A stretch of 64,000 bases of DNA from NCBI GenBank assembly GCA_038147195.1, contig JAYQTB010000004.1, positions 1,674,001-1,738,000 of the forward strand. The letters run 5' to 3'. The position numbers and the translations under genes are program-made. Each line of letters opens with the position of its first letter. The stretch's first letter is position 1. The DNA is from Eutrophocola salsuginis. GTDB lineage: Bacteria; Pseudomonadota; Gammaproteobacteria; Pseudomonadales; Pseudohongiellaceae. Positions 36,250-45,713 of the stretch are shown here, piece after piece. The notes beneath the pieces were generated by a model, which did no database searches, was not told the origin of the DNA, and saw nothing but the letters and a program-made list of their open reading frames with translations.

Positions 36250-36987
36250 TCAACTCTTCAGCGGCAATGCCAGCTCTTCCAATCCCGGGCCAAAGAAGGA
36301 CTGGGGTTTGGAGGACGGAAAATCGCCGGCTCGCTCCGTTGTCCTGACGCAGCTGTTGACCTCTTCCGCCAGCATCCCCCAACTGTTGTTGCGGGGCCAG
36401 GCGTCTATGAAGCACTGGTCGAAGAACGTGTAGCGGTTGTTGTTCGAGCAGCCAAATGATGTCAGGTCGGCAGCACTCGCTGTCAGGACGATGCGCTCTT
36501 CCCGGGTAATGCCGCGGCGATTGTAGATTCCGCTGAAACATGCCGAAACCACCAGTACCGTCTTTCTTCCCGCACAGGAATTAAGCATAGACTCCATGCG
36601 GGATGGTCGCACGAAATAAGTCGGCACGTCGGCCGACAACGCCAGCCCTTCCGGCGCACCATGGCCCGTCAGGTAGACCAGGCAACCTTCATCCTCCGCG
36701 GGCTTTAGGGCGGTCAGCGACCGATCCAGTTCCCGTAGCCCACTCGCCTGCCAGCGTTCATCAACACTGGCGTGCAATTCAGTTATAGAAGCGACCGACG
36801 GACTGTCGTGGAGTAACGCAGCGAAATCCGTGATGAAATTATCAAACACGTGTTGCTCGTTTCCGACAGCGGCCAGGACGACATGCCAGCGAGTAGCCTC
36901 CTGCGCCGCACCTGAGGGACTTGCCAGACACAAGCCCGCCAATCCCCAGATGAGGGTCATACATTTTACTTTCGCCTTTCTCATCAT
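36250..36987 (-). CDS. Exported C13-family (legumain-like) cysteine peptidase
   Basis: A 245-residue protein with a signal peptide (about 1-28). The clan CD core is present: LVYLTGHGAPEGL with His109 and KTVLVVSACFSGI with Cys150, each after a hydrophobic strand, and DQCFIDAW near the end. This matches the bacterial branch of peptidase C13 (legumain/GPI8-like). It is shorter than eukaryotic legumain. A caspase-fold protein of family C14 is the alternative, but the THGG-like and SACFSG motifs favour C13. It heads the leftward unit with the porin and DUF1592/DUF1552 genes. Confidence 0.82.
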   Translation of the reverse strand: MMRKAKVKCMTLIWGLAGLCLASPSGAAQEATRWHVVLAAVGNEQHVFDNFITDFAALLHDSPSVASITELHASVDERWQASGLRELDRSLTALKPAEDEGCLVYLTGHGAPEGLALSADVPTYFVRPSRMESMLNSCAGRKTVLVVSACFSGIYNRRGITREERIVLTASAADLTSFGCSNNNRYTFFDQCFIDAWPRNNSWGMLAEEVNSCVRTTERAGDFPSSKPQSFFGPGLEELALPLKS

Positions 36988-37155
36988 CCATTTTCCGCAT
37001 TAATATCGACTGTTATTGGTATCTACCTCGACAGTGCAAACTGCCACGTTAACCGTCCGACAAAAAAAATACCACCCTGACACACTACCTGCCCCTTTGC
37101 TTCGTGGCCACTGAAGCGGCTAGACTACTGGCATACTGATCAAGGGGTAATAACC

Positions 37156-38553
37156 ATGTATAACAAGGCCCTGTGGTTCGCCGCTTTAATATTGATGACT
37201 CTGCCTGCAACATCCACCCTCGCCCAGACTGTCGCGGACATTGGTTTTGACAGCGTCGGGCGGGCGTGGCCGCTGGAACATGACCTGAACACCTACTACA
37301 TGACGGGTGCCACGCTGCGTACCGGCCTCGGCAATCCGGCCTACCGAACGCAGATCCCGTTCGATCCGCGCCGTGATCCCGACAGCGGATTCGTCGGTTC
37401 GGCACGTGACGGAGCGACGCCGCCTGGCATCGAACCCCTCGCAATCGACTTGTTCACCACCACCGACTTCTATCAGGATCGCGAACTATGGAGCGACCCC
37501 CGATACTTCCGCTGTAACAGCTCCGCCGCGCTCGAGGACTTCCGCGGCCAGGACGGCCTGATCGGTGAAGACTCGCCGGCCATCGCGCCGTGGGGCTACT
37601 GCGACCGCGACTACCCGCGCGAATCCATCGTTAGCCCCTACCCCTTTGCCACAGCGCAGGCCCATTACGAGGCCCTGCTCGCCGAAACACGGGGGCGCGG
37701 AGGTCCCACGCAGCACACCTACGCCACCGTTCCTGGCGAATGGACCGGGCGCTACGACCACCCCGCGAAGGCTGACAACCAGTATTGGATTCGCATGCGC
37801 CACGTGCAGGTGCCGACCATCCTGTCGCTGCTTACGCCGGAATACCAGCAGCGTTTCGTGCAGGAGGCCTATCATCACGGCAAGACCAACGCACCACAGT
37901 GGCCGTCGCAGTACTGCTGGGCGGAGGGCTTCCTGCGCCGCTGGCACGAGTCTGCACTGTGGGAGCAATCCGTCATGGTGACGCCAAACATGGTGCAGTT
38001 CCTCGGTGGTGTCGCACGAAATTTTATCACCAATGTCCACATCGGCCGGACGTTCAACATGGAAGGTGCAGTACCAAGGCTGGGCGCCGACGTGCCGCGC
38101 TGGTATGGCGAGACCATCGGCTTCTGGGACGGCGATACGCTAATCACCTGGACATCGAATATCCAGGGCTGGTCGAGCCACGCGGCATTCGAGTTTTCCA
38201 GCCGCATGCAGACCATCGAGATCTACACGCCGAACCGTGACGATGAAGGCAACTTCCTCGGCCTCAACCACGAATCGATCCTCTACGATCCCGAGGCGCT
38301 GGTCGAACCGGTGCGCATCATACGCAACCTCACCCGCCTCAGCGGCTTCGAAATGGGCGAACCGCAGCCCTTTATCGAATGCGTACAATCCATCTTTCCG
38401 GTGAACGGCTCTGCCACGCCGCTCAATCCAGGCGACGTCATCGACTACGAGATTCCCGACATGTACGGGCGTCCCTGGGCGCACCTGTGGGAGCAGTACT
38501 GGCAAGATGGCATGGCGCAGCCGCAAGAAGAAGATATCTTCAGCTTCGAGTGA
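37156..38553 (+). CDS. Secreted protein of unknown function, paralogue of the 24.7-kb gene
   Basis: A 465-residue exported protein (signal peptide about 1-23, ending TLAQ). It is homologous over its length to the 476-residue protein at 24706-26136: both share DIGFDSVGR-like starts, YFRCNS, YCDRDYPRE, GGPTQHT, QWPSQYCWAEGF, GRTFNMEGAVPRLGADVP and a shared end, PDMYGRPWA. The block IGFWDGDTLITWTSNIQGW places it, loosely, with the GHWEGD family. AAGGGG precedes the ATG. The next gene, 71 bases on, encodes a DUF6152 fusion, again linking the two domain types. No named domain recognised. Confidence 0.75.
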   Translation: MYNKALWFAALILMTLPATSTLAQTVADIGFDSVGRAWPLEHDLNTYYMTGATLRTGLGNPAYRTQIPFDPRRDPDSGFVGSARDGATPPGIEPLAIDLFTTTDFYQDRELWSDPRYFRCNSSAALEDFRGQDGLIGEDSPAIAPWGYCDRDYPRESIVSPYPFATAQAHYEALLAETRGRGGPTQHTYATVPGEWTGRYDHPAKADNQYWIRMRHVQVPTILSLLTPEYQQRFVQEAYHHGKTNAPQWPSQYCWAEGFLRRWHESALWEQSVMVTPNMVQFLGGVARNFITNVHIGRTFNMEGAVPRLGADVPRWYGETIGFWDGDTLITWTSNIQGWSSHAAFEFSSRMQTIEIYTPNRDDEGNFLGLNHESILYDPEALVEPVRIIRNLTRLSGFEMGEPQPFIECVQSIFPVNGSATPLNPGDVIDYEIPDMYGRPWAHLWEQYWQDGMAQPQEEDIFSFE

Positions 38554-38624
38554 CTTCTTTTTATAACTACATTAAGAGACACTTATAGACTGATCGCACC
38601 ATTAGAACCCATGGGGGATTTCGG

Positions 38625-39671
38625 ATGTCCAACTTGATGCAACGCCCGGCGCTGATCACGTCGCTGCTTGTCCTGAATGCCTCGCCCGTTCTTGCACACC
38701 ACAGCTGGGCTCCATACGACCTCGAGTCGGAGGTGACACTCGAAGGGGTGATCACCGAGTATTCCTGGGCCAACCCTCACACCTACATTCTCTTAGAAAC
38801 GGCAGGTGCTGACGGCAGTACCGTGACCTGGGAGATCGAAGCCTCTTCGGCGGTAGTAATGCGCAACCGCGGTTGGGCAAGAGACACTGTTGCCGTGGGC
38901 GACCATGTCACCATATTCGCAAACCCCTCGACCAACGCAAGCCAGACACATGCGCTTGGCGCCAGGTTGATCACGCCCGACAACATCCTGCTAGAAATGC
39001 GCAAGGTAAACAGCGGCGCGCCGGTGGTGGTGGTGCCCGAGCAGGGCTCCAGTAGCATGGCCGGCCAGTGGCGAACAGTCACCACACCTGAGATCAGCCG
39101 GCATTTCTTTTTCTTCGAACCCACGGACTGGCCACTGACGGAGGCAGGCATGCAAGCCCATGCCACTTTCGAAAACGCCAACAATCCAGGCAAGAATTGC
39201 GTCTCCTACGCCTCGCCGTTCCTAATGATCATTGGCGACGCCAAGACCATTACGTTGGGAGAGGAAGAAATCATAATCCGCACCGAGCTGGAAAGCGCGG
39301 AACGCATTATTCACATGAACGAGACTTCGCACGTGGGTGTCGAACCTTCGGTGCAGGGTCACTCGATCGGGCGCTGGGAAGGCAACGTACTGGTAGTCGA
39401 TACGGCGAAGTTTGCCGAACACGGCATGGGTAATGCGCAGAAGCTGCCGTCCGGGCCAGACAAGCACCTCATCGAGCGCTTCCGACTGAGCGAGGATGGC
39501 ACCACCATTACCTACAGTTTCGAGATGACTGACCCGCTCTATATCAGCGGCCCAATCAGCTACGAGATGCCATGGGTTTACGCACCCGACTTTGAGAAAA
39601 TCGAGCTGCCCTGCGACCAGGAAAGCGCGCAGCGCTACCTGCAGCTTCCGGAAAGCTTCCCTAAAGAATAA
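38625..39671 (+). CDS. DUF6152 domain fused to a GHWEGD-type domain, secreted
   Basis: A 348-residue exported protein. After the signal peptide (about 1-24) the mature start is HHSWAPYDLESEVTLEG with YSWANPHTYILLE, the marks of DUF6152 (about 25-125). After a linker, the C-terminal half (about 145-348) has HSIGRWEGNVLVVDTAKF, LIERFRLSEDG, MTDPLYISGP and ELPCDQESAQRYL, the core of the GHWEGD family. It is thus a fusion of the two proteins encoded separately at 282-677 and 685-1455. GGGGG precedes the ATG. It faces the first G8 gene across a short gap with a hairpin. Confidence 0.82.
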   Translation: MSNLMQRPALITSLLVLNASPVLAHHSWAPYDLESEVTLEGVITEYSWANPHTYILLETAGADGSTVTWEIEASSAVVMRNRGWARDTVAVGDHVTIFANPSTNASQTHALGARLITPDNILLEMRKVNSGAPVVVVPEQGSSSMAGQWRTVTTPEISRHFFFFEPTDWPLTEAGMQAHATFENANNPGKNCVSYASPFLMIIGDAKTITLGEEEIIIRTELESAERIIHMNETSHVGVEPSVQGHSIGRWEGNVLVVDTAKFAEHGMGNAQKLPSGPDKHLIERFRLSEDGTTITYSFEMTDPLYISGPISYEMPWVYAPDFEKIELPCDQESAQRYLQLPESFPKE

Positions 39672-39695
39672 ATAAGAATAAAAAACACATTAAGA

Positions 39696-39717
39696 GGGAA
39701 TACTCAGCAGTATTCCC
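39696..39717. terminator. Hairpin between converging DUF6152-fusion and G8 genes
   Basis: Perfect 9-bp inverted repeat GGGAATACT/AGTATTCCC, loop CAGC. On the minus strand a T-rich stretch follows about 13 bases later, so it probably ends the G8 gene transcript weakly. Confidence 0.5.
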
Positions 39718-39736
39718 AGGGCCAAGTGAAACTGTA

Positions 39737-42289
39737 TTACTTGCCGACGTCGACACATACGCCGCGACACGGACCACTCTGGCCGCCGCCAAAGGGAGGA
39801 CCACCCGCACCAGGTGCCGCGGGGTCGAAGGTGCCGCCCGAACCGCTGCCGGGCACGACCAGCTTGACCCACAGGCTGTTTTCACCCTTGTAGTATGACG
39901 TCTCGCTGGCAAGCTTCAGCGCGTCGAGGCTTTCCTGTTGCCTGCCCTTGTCGGCAACCGAGGTGAAATCGGGCAGCTCAAAGATCACGTAGGATCCGGG
40001 ATCCATTTCCTGCAGAGACATGGACAGCGTGTCCCGTGCCGTCTCTACCCGTAGTTCGGAGCCGCTCTCGATTGTGGCGCCCCCAATGTACTCCATCCGC
40101 CGGCCGTTGCGTTGGAGGATGATCGGGTTGGTGATGGGTCCGGTCTGGAAACCGCTGAAATTACCCGCGATAAGCAGGCGACCTATATCACCGGTGCAGA
40201 TGGCCGCATTCCAGCTAGCCTTGACATCGCAAGTCTCTTCCGAGGAGGCGATGCCGTTGTCGATGACGACCGTAGAATCGGGAATGCCGGTGAGGGAACC
40301 ATCGAGGTCCCTGAATGCCGCACTCTGGTAGGCAGCGCTGCGGCCATAATCTTCAGCCCAGCGCGCCTGGATCGGCGGGAAGCTGACCGGCTTGGCGTTT
40401 TCCAGTGTAATGTTCCTGACATAGTTTTCCGTGCTCATGCCGAAGCTGGTGAACAGAAGGTAGGACAGTGCCCCCGCATCACGGAAATCGTTGGCCTGAT
40501 AGTTCACGAACGTGGTGTTTTCCACTTCGTGGTGAAAGTCGTAGTACTCGTAACCACGAATCGGGAAATCAGCTGCCTCGTGCGGCAGGCTGCGACCGTA
40601 AGCGATTTCCTCGGGCCTAACAGGGTTACCTATATTGCCTGACTCCCCCACGAACACCGAGTCGACGACCCGTGACGTAAATGGGGCGGCACCGACGACG
40701 CCCGCGGCATGGGTGAACCCTATGGCGTTGTCGGCCAGCCTCAGGCCGGTGTACAGGTGCATTTCACCGCGACCCCAGATCGCGTTGTTGCGGTTCTTGT
40801 AGCCGGTGAAATCCTCAAAGTGCGCTACCAAAATCTCACTGTTCGGATCAGTTGGATCTTCCCGGACGACCAGGTTGGGCCCGGCGATGCCGAAGGTGTT
40901 GTCGGGACGAGGGCCACGATCCAGCATAAAGCCGTCGAAATTGGAGTGTGCGACGTTGCCGCTGAACTCTCCCAGCGGACTGCGGCCGGGCCAGGTATTC
41001 TTGCCCCGCTCCGTGTCGAGGAAGGCGCCGATGCCGTTCGTCGGGAAGGCCATCCAGAAACCGGTGGAATCGGAACCCGCCGCCACGTTGTCTCGGTAAG
41101 TGTTGGTCGGATTGGTGATCCAGAACGAGGAGGCGGTGTTGTCGGAAGGCAGCAGGACATGCGGCGATTTCTGGCCATCTTCATTCTGGATAGGCAGGAA
41201 CAGGCCAGTCGGCTGGCATTCCAGGGTCGGGTGACACTTGGTCTGGATTGCCAGGTTGTGGATCACCTGGTTGCCAGTCTCAACGGCATCTTCCATGAAG
41301 TAGCAATGGCCCACGGTGTTGTATGCGACGTTGTTTTCCACCAGTAGGTTGTCCGTGGCGTGAATGGTCACACATCGATTAAAGGTGTCGTGGATGGCGG
41401 AGTTCCGGATGTACTGGCCGGTAACGTCACCGTTGATGTGCCAGTGGATCGGGTAGCGAGCCAGGGTCAGGTGCTGGCCCATGCGGTTCAGTTCGATGCC
41501 CTCGACCGTCATGCGGCTGCCGGCCATCGCCATGATGTGGCCGCCAAAGTATTTTTCCAGGTTGGAATCGGAGGCCTGAATCTTGATGTTGCGGGTCAGG
41601 TTGCCGACTTCGCCGCGTTCGTCGACGCCGTAGGTGATTTCGCCGTAATGCATCCAATCCAGCGGTTCATCCAGGGAGATCCGGTTGCCGCGAATGCGGG
41701 TGATGTAACGGCGCTCGGCCATGCGAGGGTTGAAGTCTGTGGAGGCCAGGACAATCTCGTCGCCAACCTGCCAGCCGCTGGCATCCAGCACATTGATGAG
41801 TGTTGCCCCCTTTTCAGCGGTTTCAGAGAGCTTGGTCCAGGCATTGGACTTGTCGCCGTGCAGGTTCAGGTGGCCACCCATCATCAGGATGCCGCGGTCG
41901 CCCATGCCGTTGATGTTCTCACCCTGTATCTTATCTGTGAGGGTGATGATCGCTTTGCCCGAATACGGATCGCTTTCGGTACCAATCTCCAGCTTGCCGC
42001 GGTTGAAGATCCACTCGGTGGTCAGTTCCAGGGTCTGGCCGTCGGCGAAGGTCAGCGTACCGTCAAGGTTGAGACCATTCAGGGCCGGCGGACTGACGTC
42101 AAGAACGACGTCTATGCCCGCGGCGATAGTGACAATGTCACCAGCCTGGGGCACTGCCCCGCCCGACCAGGTGTCCGCATCAGACCATAATCCGCCTTTG
42201 GCCGCCACGGGACCCTGCGCCAAGGCGCTGGCGGGAAAACCGATAGAACAAAGTGCAGCAATAAGCAACAAATGAACGTGAATGCGCAT
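39737..42289 (-). CDS. G8-domain, CEMIP/TMEM2-like secreted beta-helix protein (paralogue 1)
   Basis: An 850-residue exported protein (signal peptide 1-24, ending ALA). The G8 domain (about 28-145) begins GLWSDADTWSGGAVPQAGD. A parallel beta-helix follows, with GGHIMAMAGSRMTVEGIEL, MGQHLTLARYPIHWHINGD, HDTFNRCVTIHATDN, YNTVGHCYFMED, SSFWITNPTNTYRDNVAAG, HSNFDGFMLDRG, AYKN-like GYKNRNNAIWGRG, SVFVGESGNIG and FPIRGYEYYD. These occur in the same order in animal CEMIP and TMEM2. It is the most divergent of the five copies. The C-terminus is Gly/Pro-rich and ends with a CRGVC pair not seen in the others. Hyaluronan or another polymer as ligand is inference. Confidence 0.85.
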   Translation of the reverse strand: MRIHVHLLLIAALCSIGFPASALAQGPVAAKGGLWSDADTWSGGAVPQAGDIVTIAAGIDVVLDVSPPALNGLNLDGTLTFADGQTLELTTEWIFNRGKLEIGTESDPYSGKAIITLTDKIQGENINGMGDRGILMMGGHLNLHGDKSNAWTKLSETAEKGATLINVLDASGWQVGDEIVLASTDFNPRMAERRYITRIRGNRISLDEPLDWMHYGEITYGVDERGEVGNLTRNIKIQASDSNLEKYFGGHIMAMAGSRMTVEGIELNRMGQHLTLARYPIHWHINGDVTGQYIRNSAIHDTFNRCVTIHATDNLLVENNVAYNTVGHCYFMEDAVETGNQVIHNLAIQTKCHPTLECQPTGLFLPIQNEDGQKSPHVLLPSDNTASSFWITNPTNTYRDNVAAGSDSTGFWMAFPTNGIGAFLDTERGKNTWPGRSPLGEFSGNVAHSNFDGFMLDRGPRPDNTFGIAGPNLVVREDPTDPNSEILVAHFEDFTGYKNRNNAIWGRGEMHLYTGLRLADNAIGFTHAAGVVGAAPFTSRVVDSVFVGESGNIGNPVRPEEIAYGRSLPHEAADFPIRGYEYYDFHHEVENTTFVNYQANDFRDAGALSYLLFTSFGMSTENYVRNITLENAKPVSFPPIQARWAEDYGRSAAYQSAAFRDLDGSLTGIPDSTVVIDNGIASSEETCDVKASWNAAICTGDIGRLLIAGNFSGFQTGPITNPIILQRNGRRMEYIGGATIESGSELRVETARDTLSMSLQEMDPGSYVIFELPDFTSVADKGRQQESLDALKLASETSYYKGENSLWVKLVVPGSGSGGTFDPAAPGAGGPPFGGGQSGPCRGVCVDVGK

Positions 42290-42380
42290 GGTACGGAAAT
42301 CCTGTTTTCGTTTTTATGAAACACTTTTAGATAGTCGAGAATACCATGAAATTCGGGCAAAACACCTGCTCCATAAATGC

Positions 42381-42408
42381 AAAAACCCCGGCTTGTGCCG
42401 GGGTTTTT
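42381..42408. terminator. Strong bidirectional rho-independent terminator between G8 paralogues 1 and 2
   Basis: Perfect 12-bp stem AAAAACCCCGGC/GCCGGGGTTTTT with loop TTGT. It lies just past the 3' end of paralogue 2 (leftward) and upstream of paralogue 1, so the two G8 genes are separate transcripts. Confidence 0.92.
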
Positions 42409-42426
42409 GCCCAAACCATGCTGAAA

Positions 42427-45012
42427 TCAACGGCTGACCTCGAGGCTTTCGCCTGGAGCAAGGCCACCACCACTGCCAGGGGGGCCACCGCCACCACGGA
42501 AGTCACCAACAGAGACCAGCTTTACCCACAACGCCTCGTTACTTTTGAAGTAAGACGTGGTTTTGGCCATGCGCAGCGCTTCCATGCTGCTCTGCTCCGT
42601 ACCTGAATCTGAAGTTGTGAACCCAGGCAATTCAAACATCACCCATGAACCTTCATCCATCTCGGTCAGTCTGATGCTCACGGACTCCCTTTCGGTACTT
42701 ACCATGTACTCGGTGCCGGCACGCACATTGGTTGCACCGTTAGCGGTGAATTTATTGCCATTGCGGCTGAGCACCACAGGTATAGAAGGCGGACGCACTC
42801 CCCGAATGCGGCCACCACCTGGCGCAATTTCAAATGGGGATGCATCACCACGCCCGAAACCTAAAGCACCCCCTCCGCCGCCAACATTCATGCGCCCAAT
42901 ATCGCCCGTACAAACAAAAGCGTTCCAGGTGGGCCTGAGTTCGCAGCCTTCATCAGGGTCGATACCGGTCTCATTGATGATATAAGAATTGGGAACGCCG
43001 GTGATGGTACCGTCACTGTCGTTGAACACCGAGGTCAGGTAAACCGCATTGCCATAATCATCGTTGCTCCACCGGTTGTCGATTGGCGGAAAATACACAG
43101 GCTTGGCGTCGACGAAGGTCGAGCGCGCTACGGTGTTGTTAGAGCTCATACCGAAGCTGGTATATAACAGGTAGGAAATCGCCCCGGTCTTTCGAGTGTC
43201 GTTGTCCAGGTAATTGACGAAGGTGTTATTGTCCAGTTCATGGTGGGAATCGTAGAACTCGTAGCCACGGATCGGAAAATCCGCGACGGCAGGTTGCGGC
43301 AGACTGCGCCCGTAGACCAGTTCAGCCGGCTCAATGGGGTTACCGATGTTCTCGGATTCTCCTACAAACAGGGAGTCAACCACCCGTGACGTATAGAGGG
43401 ATGACCCACCGCCAGTAGCATGGGTGAAGCCAATGCCGTTGTCGGCCATCTTCAGGTTCCTGTAAAGATGCATCTGTCCCCTTGCCCAGATACCGCTGTT
43501 GCGGTTCTTGTAGGCAGTGTAGTCCTCAATGACGTCCTCCACCTGGGGACTGTCCGCATCAGCGGGATCGGCAAGGGCGATATAACCTCCCACTCTGAAA
43601 TGGCCATCGGCCATTGGTGCGCGGTCACCCATGAAGCTGTCAATATTGGAATGGGAGACGTTGCCTCTAAACTCGCGGAATTTGGTGCGACGGGGCCAAG
43701 TGGCCAGGCTCTCATCCGAGCCCTCGAAAGCACCGGTCGGGTGCACGGGAAAGGCAAACCAGAACCCGGTCGAGTCAGAGCCTGCGGCTACGTTATTGAT
43801 GTAGGTATTATCCGGATTGGTGATCCAGTAGGAAGCGGCTGTGTTGTCTGATGGGATAAGGATTTCCGGGGAATCCTGGCCGGTGGTTTTGAAGTTGAGG
43901 CCGTCTTCAGATGCCCCGAACGGTGCAAGGTTGGTGGGGTCGCAAGCCAGCGATGTGTGACATTTGGTCTGGATGGCCAGGTTGCTGATGTACCGGTTGC
44001 CGGTCTCGATGCCGTCTTCCATGAAGAAGCAGTGGCCCACGGTATTGTAGGTGACGTTGTTTTCAATCTGCAGATCGTTGGTGCCATGCACCGTCACGCA
44101 GCGGTTGTAGGTGTCGTGGATTGCCGAGTTTCTGAGATACTGCCCTTCGCCGGCATCCCCTATGAGATGCCAATGAATCGGATAGCGGGCCAGTTCCAGG
44201 TTCTGGCCCATGTGGTTAAGCTCCACGCCCTCGACATACATCTTGCTGGTGACCATGGCCATGATATGACCGCCAAAGAAAGTCTCTGCAGCAGAATCGG
44301 AGCCCTGCACCTTGATGTTGCGGGTCAGCAGGCCCACTTCACCACGCTCATCTACGCCGAAAGTGATCTTGCCGAAGTGCATGTACTCCAACGGCTCAGT
44401 CAGCGTAATGGTGTTGCCATTTACGGAAGCAATTGTGCGGCGCTCGGCCTGGCGCGGATTGAAATCCGTCGATGCCAGAACGATCTCGTCACCGGCCATC
44501 CACTGGCTGGCATCCAGCACATTGATAGACGTGCTGCCGGCTTCGGCGGTGGCCGCCAGCTTGGTCCAGGCGTTGGTGCGGTTGCCGTGCAAGTTCAGGG
44601 TGCCTCCTGACAGCATGATGCCGCGGTCGCCCATGCCCATGAGCTGCTCCCCCTCATTGTTGTCAGTAAGGGTGATCGTAGCCTTGTGCTGGAACGGATT
44701 GGACTCTGTGCCTATTTGCAGCTCGCCAAACACCATGATCCACTCGGTAGTCAGCGCCAGGTCAGACTCGTCAGCGAAGCTGAGCTTGCCATTTATGGTT
44801 AGTCCACCCAAAGCCGGCGGACTGACGTCCAGGAACACTTCTCTGCCGCTTTCGATAACGATCTTGTCGCCAGCGGCTGGCACCTGGTTGTTGGGCCAAG
44901 TGGCCGGATCGGACCAGCGGGCAACCTGCGCTAGAACACCGTTTGCGGTGCCGAGCAGGAAACTGACCGGTAGGAGCCAGGACAATAAGGACACACGTTT
45001 ATACATTTTCAT
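42427..45012 (-). CDS. G8-domain, CEMIP/TMEM2-like secreted beta-helix protein (paralogue 2)
   Basis: An 861-residue exported protein. I start it at 45012 (MKMYKRVSLLSWLLPV, signal peptide ending VLAQ); the open frame continues upstream but there lacks coding character and runs into the divergent cytochrome gene. G8 domain about 30-150 (RWSDPATWPNNQVPAAGDK). Beta-helix blocks: YVEGVELNHMGQNLELARYP, IHWHLIGDAGEGQYL, HDTYNRCVTVHGTNDL, GHCFFMEDGIETGN, AAGSDSTGFWFAFP, FVGESENIGNP and FPIRGYEFYD. DGTITGVPNSYIINETG and a Cys pair (CELRPTWNAFVCTGD) match the conserved end of CEMIP helices. The Gly-rich insert near 745 is copy-specific. Own transcript, ended by a strong terminator. Confidence 0.87.
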   Translation of the reverse strand: MKMYKRVSLLSWLLPVSFLLGTANGVLAQVARWSDPATWPNNQVPAAGDKIVIESGREVFLDVSPPALGGLTINGKLSFADESDLALTTEWIMVFGELQIGTESNPFQHKATITLTDNNEGEQLMGMGDRGIMLSGGTLNLHGNRTNAWTKLAATAEAGSTSINVLDASQWMAGDEIVLASTDFNPRQAERRTIASVNGNTITLTEPLEYMHFGKITFGVDERGEVGLLTRNIKVQGSDSAAETFFGGHIMAMVTSKMYVEGVELNHMGQNLELARYPIHWHLIGDAGEGQYLRNSAIHDTYNRCVTVHGTNDLQIENNVTYNTVGHCFFMEDGIETGNRYISNLAIQTKCHTSLACDPTNLAPFGASEDGLNFKTTGQDSPEILIPSDNTAASYWITNPDNTYINNVAAGSDSTGFWFAFPVHPTGAFEGSDESLATWPRRTKFREFRGNVSHSNIDSFMGDRAPMADGHFRVGGYIALADPADADSPQVEDVIEDYTAYKNRNSGIWARGQMHLYRNLKMADNGIGFTHATGGGSSLYTSRVVDSLFVGESENIGNPIEPAELVYGRSLPQPAVADFPIRGYEFYDSHHELDNNTFVNYLDNDTRKTGAISYLLYTSFGMSSNNTVARSTFVDAKPVYFPPIDNRWSNDDYGNAVYLTSVFNDSDGTITGVPNSYIINETGIDPDEGCELRPTWNAFVCTGDIGRMNVGGGGGALGFGRGDASPFEIAPGGGRIRGVRPPSIPVVLSRNGNKFTANGATNVRAGTEYMVSTERESVSIRLTEMDEGSWVMFELPGFTTSDSGTEQSSMEALRMAKTTSYFKSNEALWVKLVSVGDFRGGGGPPGSGGGLAPGESLEVSR

Positions 45013-45238
45013 GATGTAATTTCCCCAAACCCTGTTGAATGTCGAACACGAGAAATTTAAGCCAGATTGTAATGGCAAAGCGTATGCGATTTTATGGGCC
45101 AAGTTTGTGAAAAAAAAAGTGAAATCCGGGAAATTCCAAAAGATAAACCACAGTGAAGCGGACTTTGTTAAACTTACGCCCGGCCGCCGGATCCGGTGCC
45201 GCCATGAAGTTTTCATGACCATCAAGAGCCTGTAATCA

Positions 45239-45643
45239 ATGACACGGTTTCGCCGTTTTCTAATCCTTACCGCTGTAGTTACAGCAACGACCGGGTGCGC
45301 GGCAGAGACTCTGACGGATGCCGGGCCGGATATCGAGCACGGCAAAGCAACCTTCAACACCATGTGCAGCGTATGCCATTCCGTGCAGAAATCCGGCGGC
45401 CCTAACGAGGGCCCCAACCTGATTGGGGTGGTGGGTCGCGAGGCGGGCAGCCAGCCTGATTTCGGTAAGTACTCGGAAGCGCTTAAGGCGTCGGGGCTCA
45501 CCTGGAACAGTCAGACCCTCGATCGATTCCTGGTGAGTCCCATGGCGATGGTGCCCGGCACCCTCATGCCGATGCTAATCCCCGACGACAAGACCCGGGC
45601 AGATGTCATCGCCTATCTTGCAACGCTCCAGCATCCGGAATAA
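45239..45643 (+). CDS. Small c-type cytochrome, probable lipoprotein
   Basis: A 134-residue class I cytochrome c. The N-terminal hydrophobic segment ends in TATTGC (Cys20), which could be a lipobox. The haem motif is CSVCH (Cys43, Cys46, His47), followed by GPNLIGVVGREAGSQPDF and a late Met region MVPGTLMPM that supplies the sixth ligand, the pattern of mitochondrial-type cytochrome c552/c2. It is divergent from G8 paralogue 2 and converges on paralogue 3. It probably carries electrons in the periplasm; a partner oxidase is not in view. Confidence 0.88.
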   Translation: MTRFRRFLILTAVVTATTGCAAETLTDAGPDIEHGKATFNTMCSVCHSVQKSGGPNEGPNLIGVVGREAGSQPDFGKYSEALKASGLTWNSQTLDRFLVSPMAMVPGTLMPMLIPDDKTRADVIAYLATLQHPE

Positions 45644-45713
45644 ACCTGCTGAACCAGGCATGCAGGTCGGCTTAGGCCCAACGGGCCGTTTGCCGACATC
45701 AATTGCATGCAAC

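Noticed and set aside
45013..45501. Long in-frame N-terminal extension of G8 paralogue 2
   Set aside because: It lacks coding character, would bury the signal peptide at MKMYKR and overlaps the divergent cytochrome gene.
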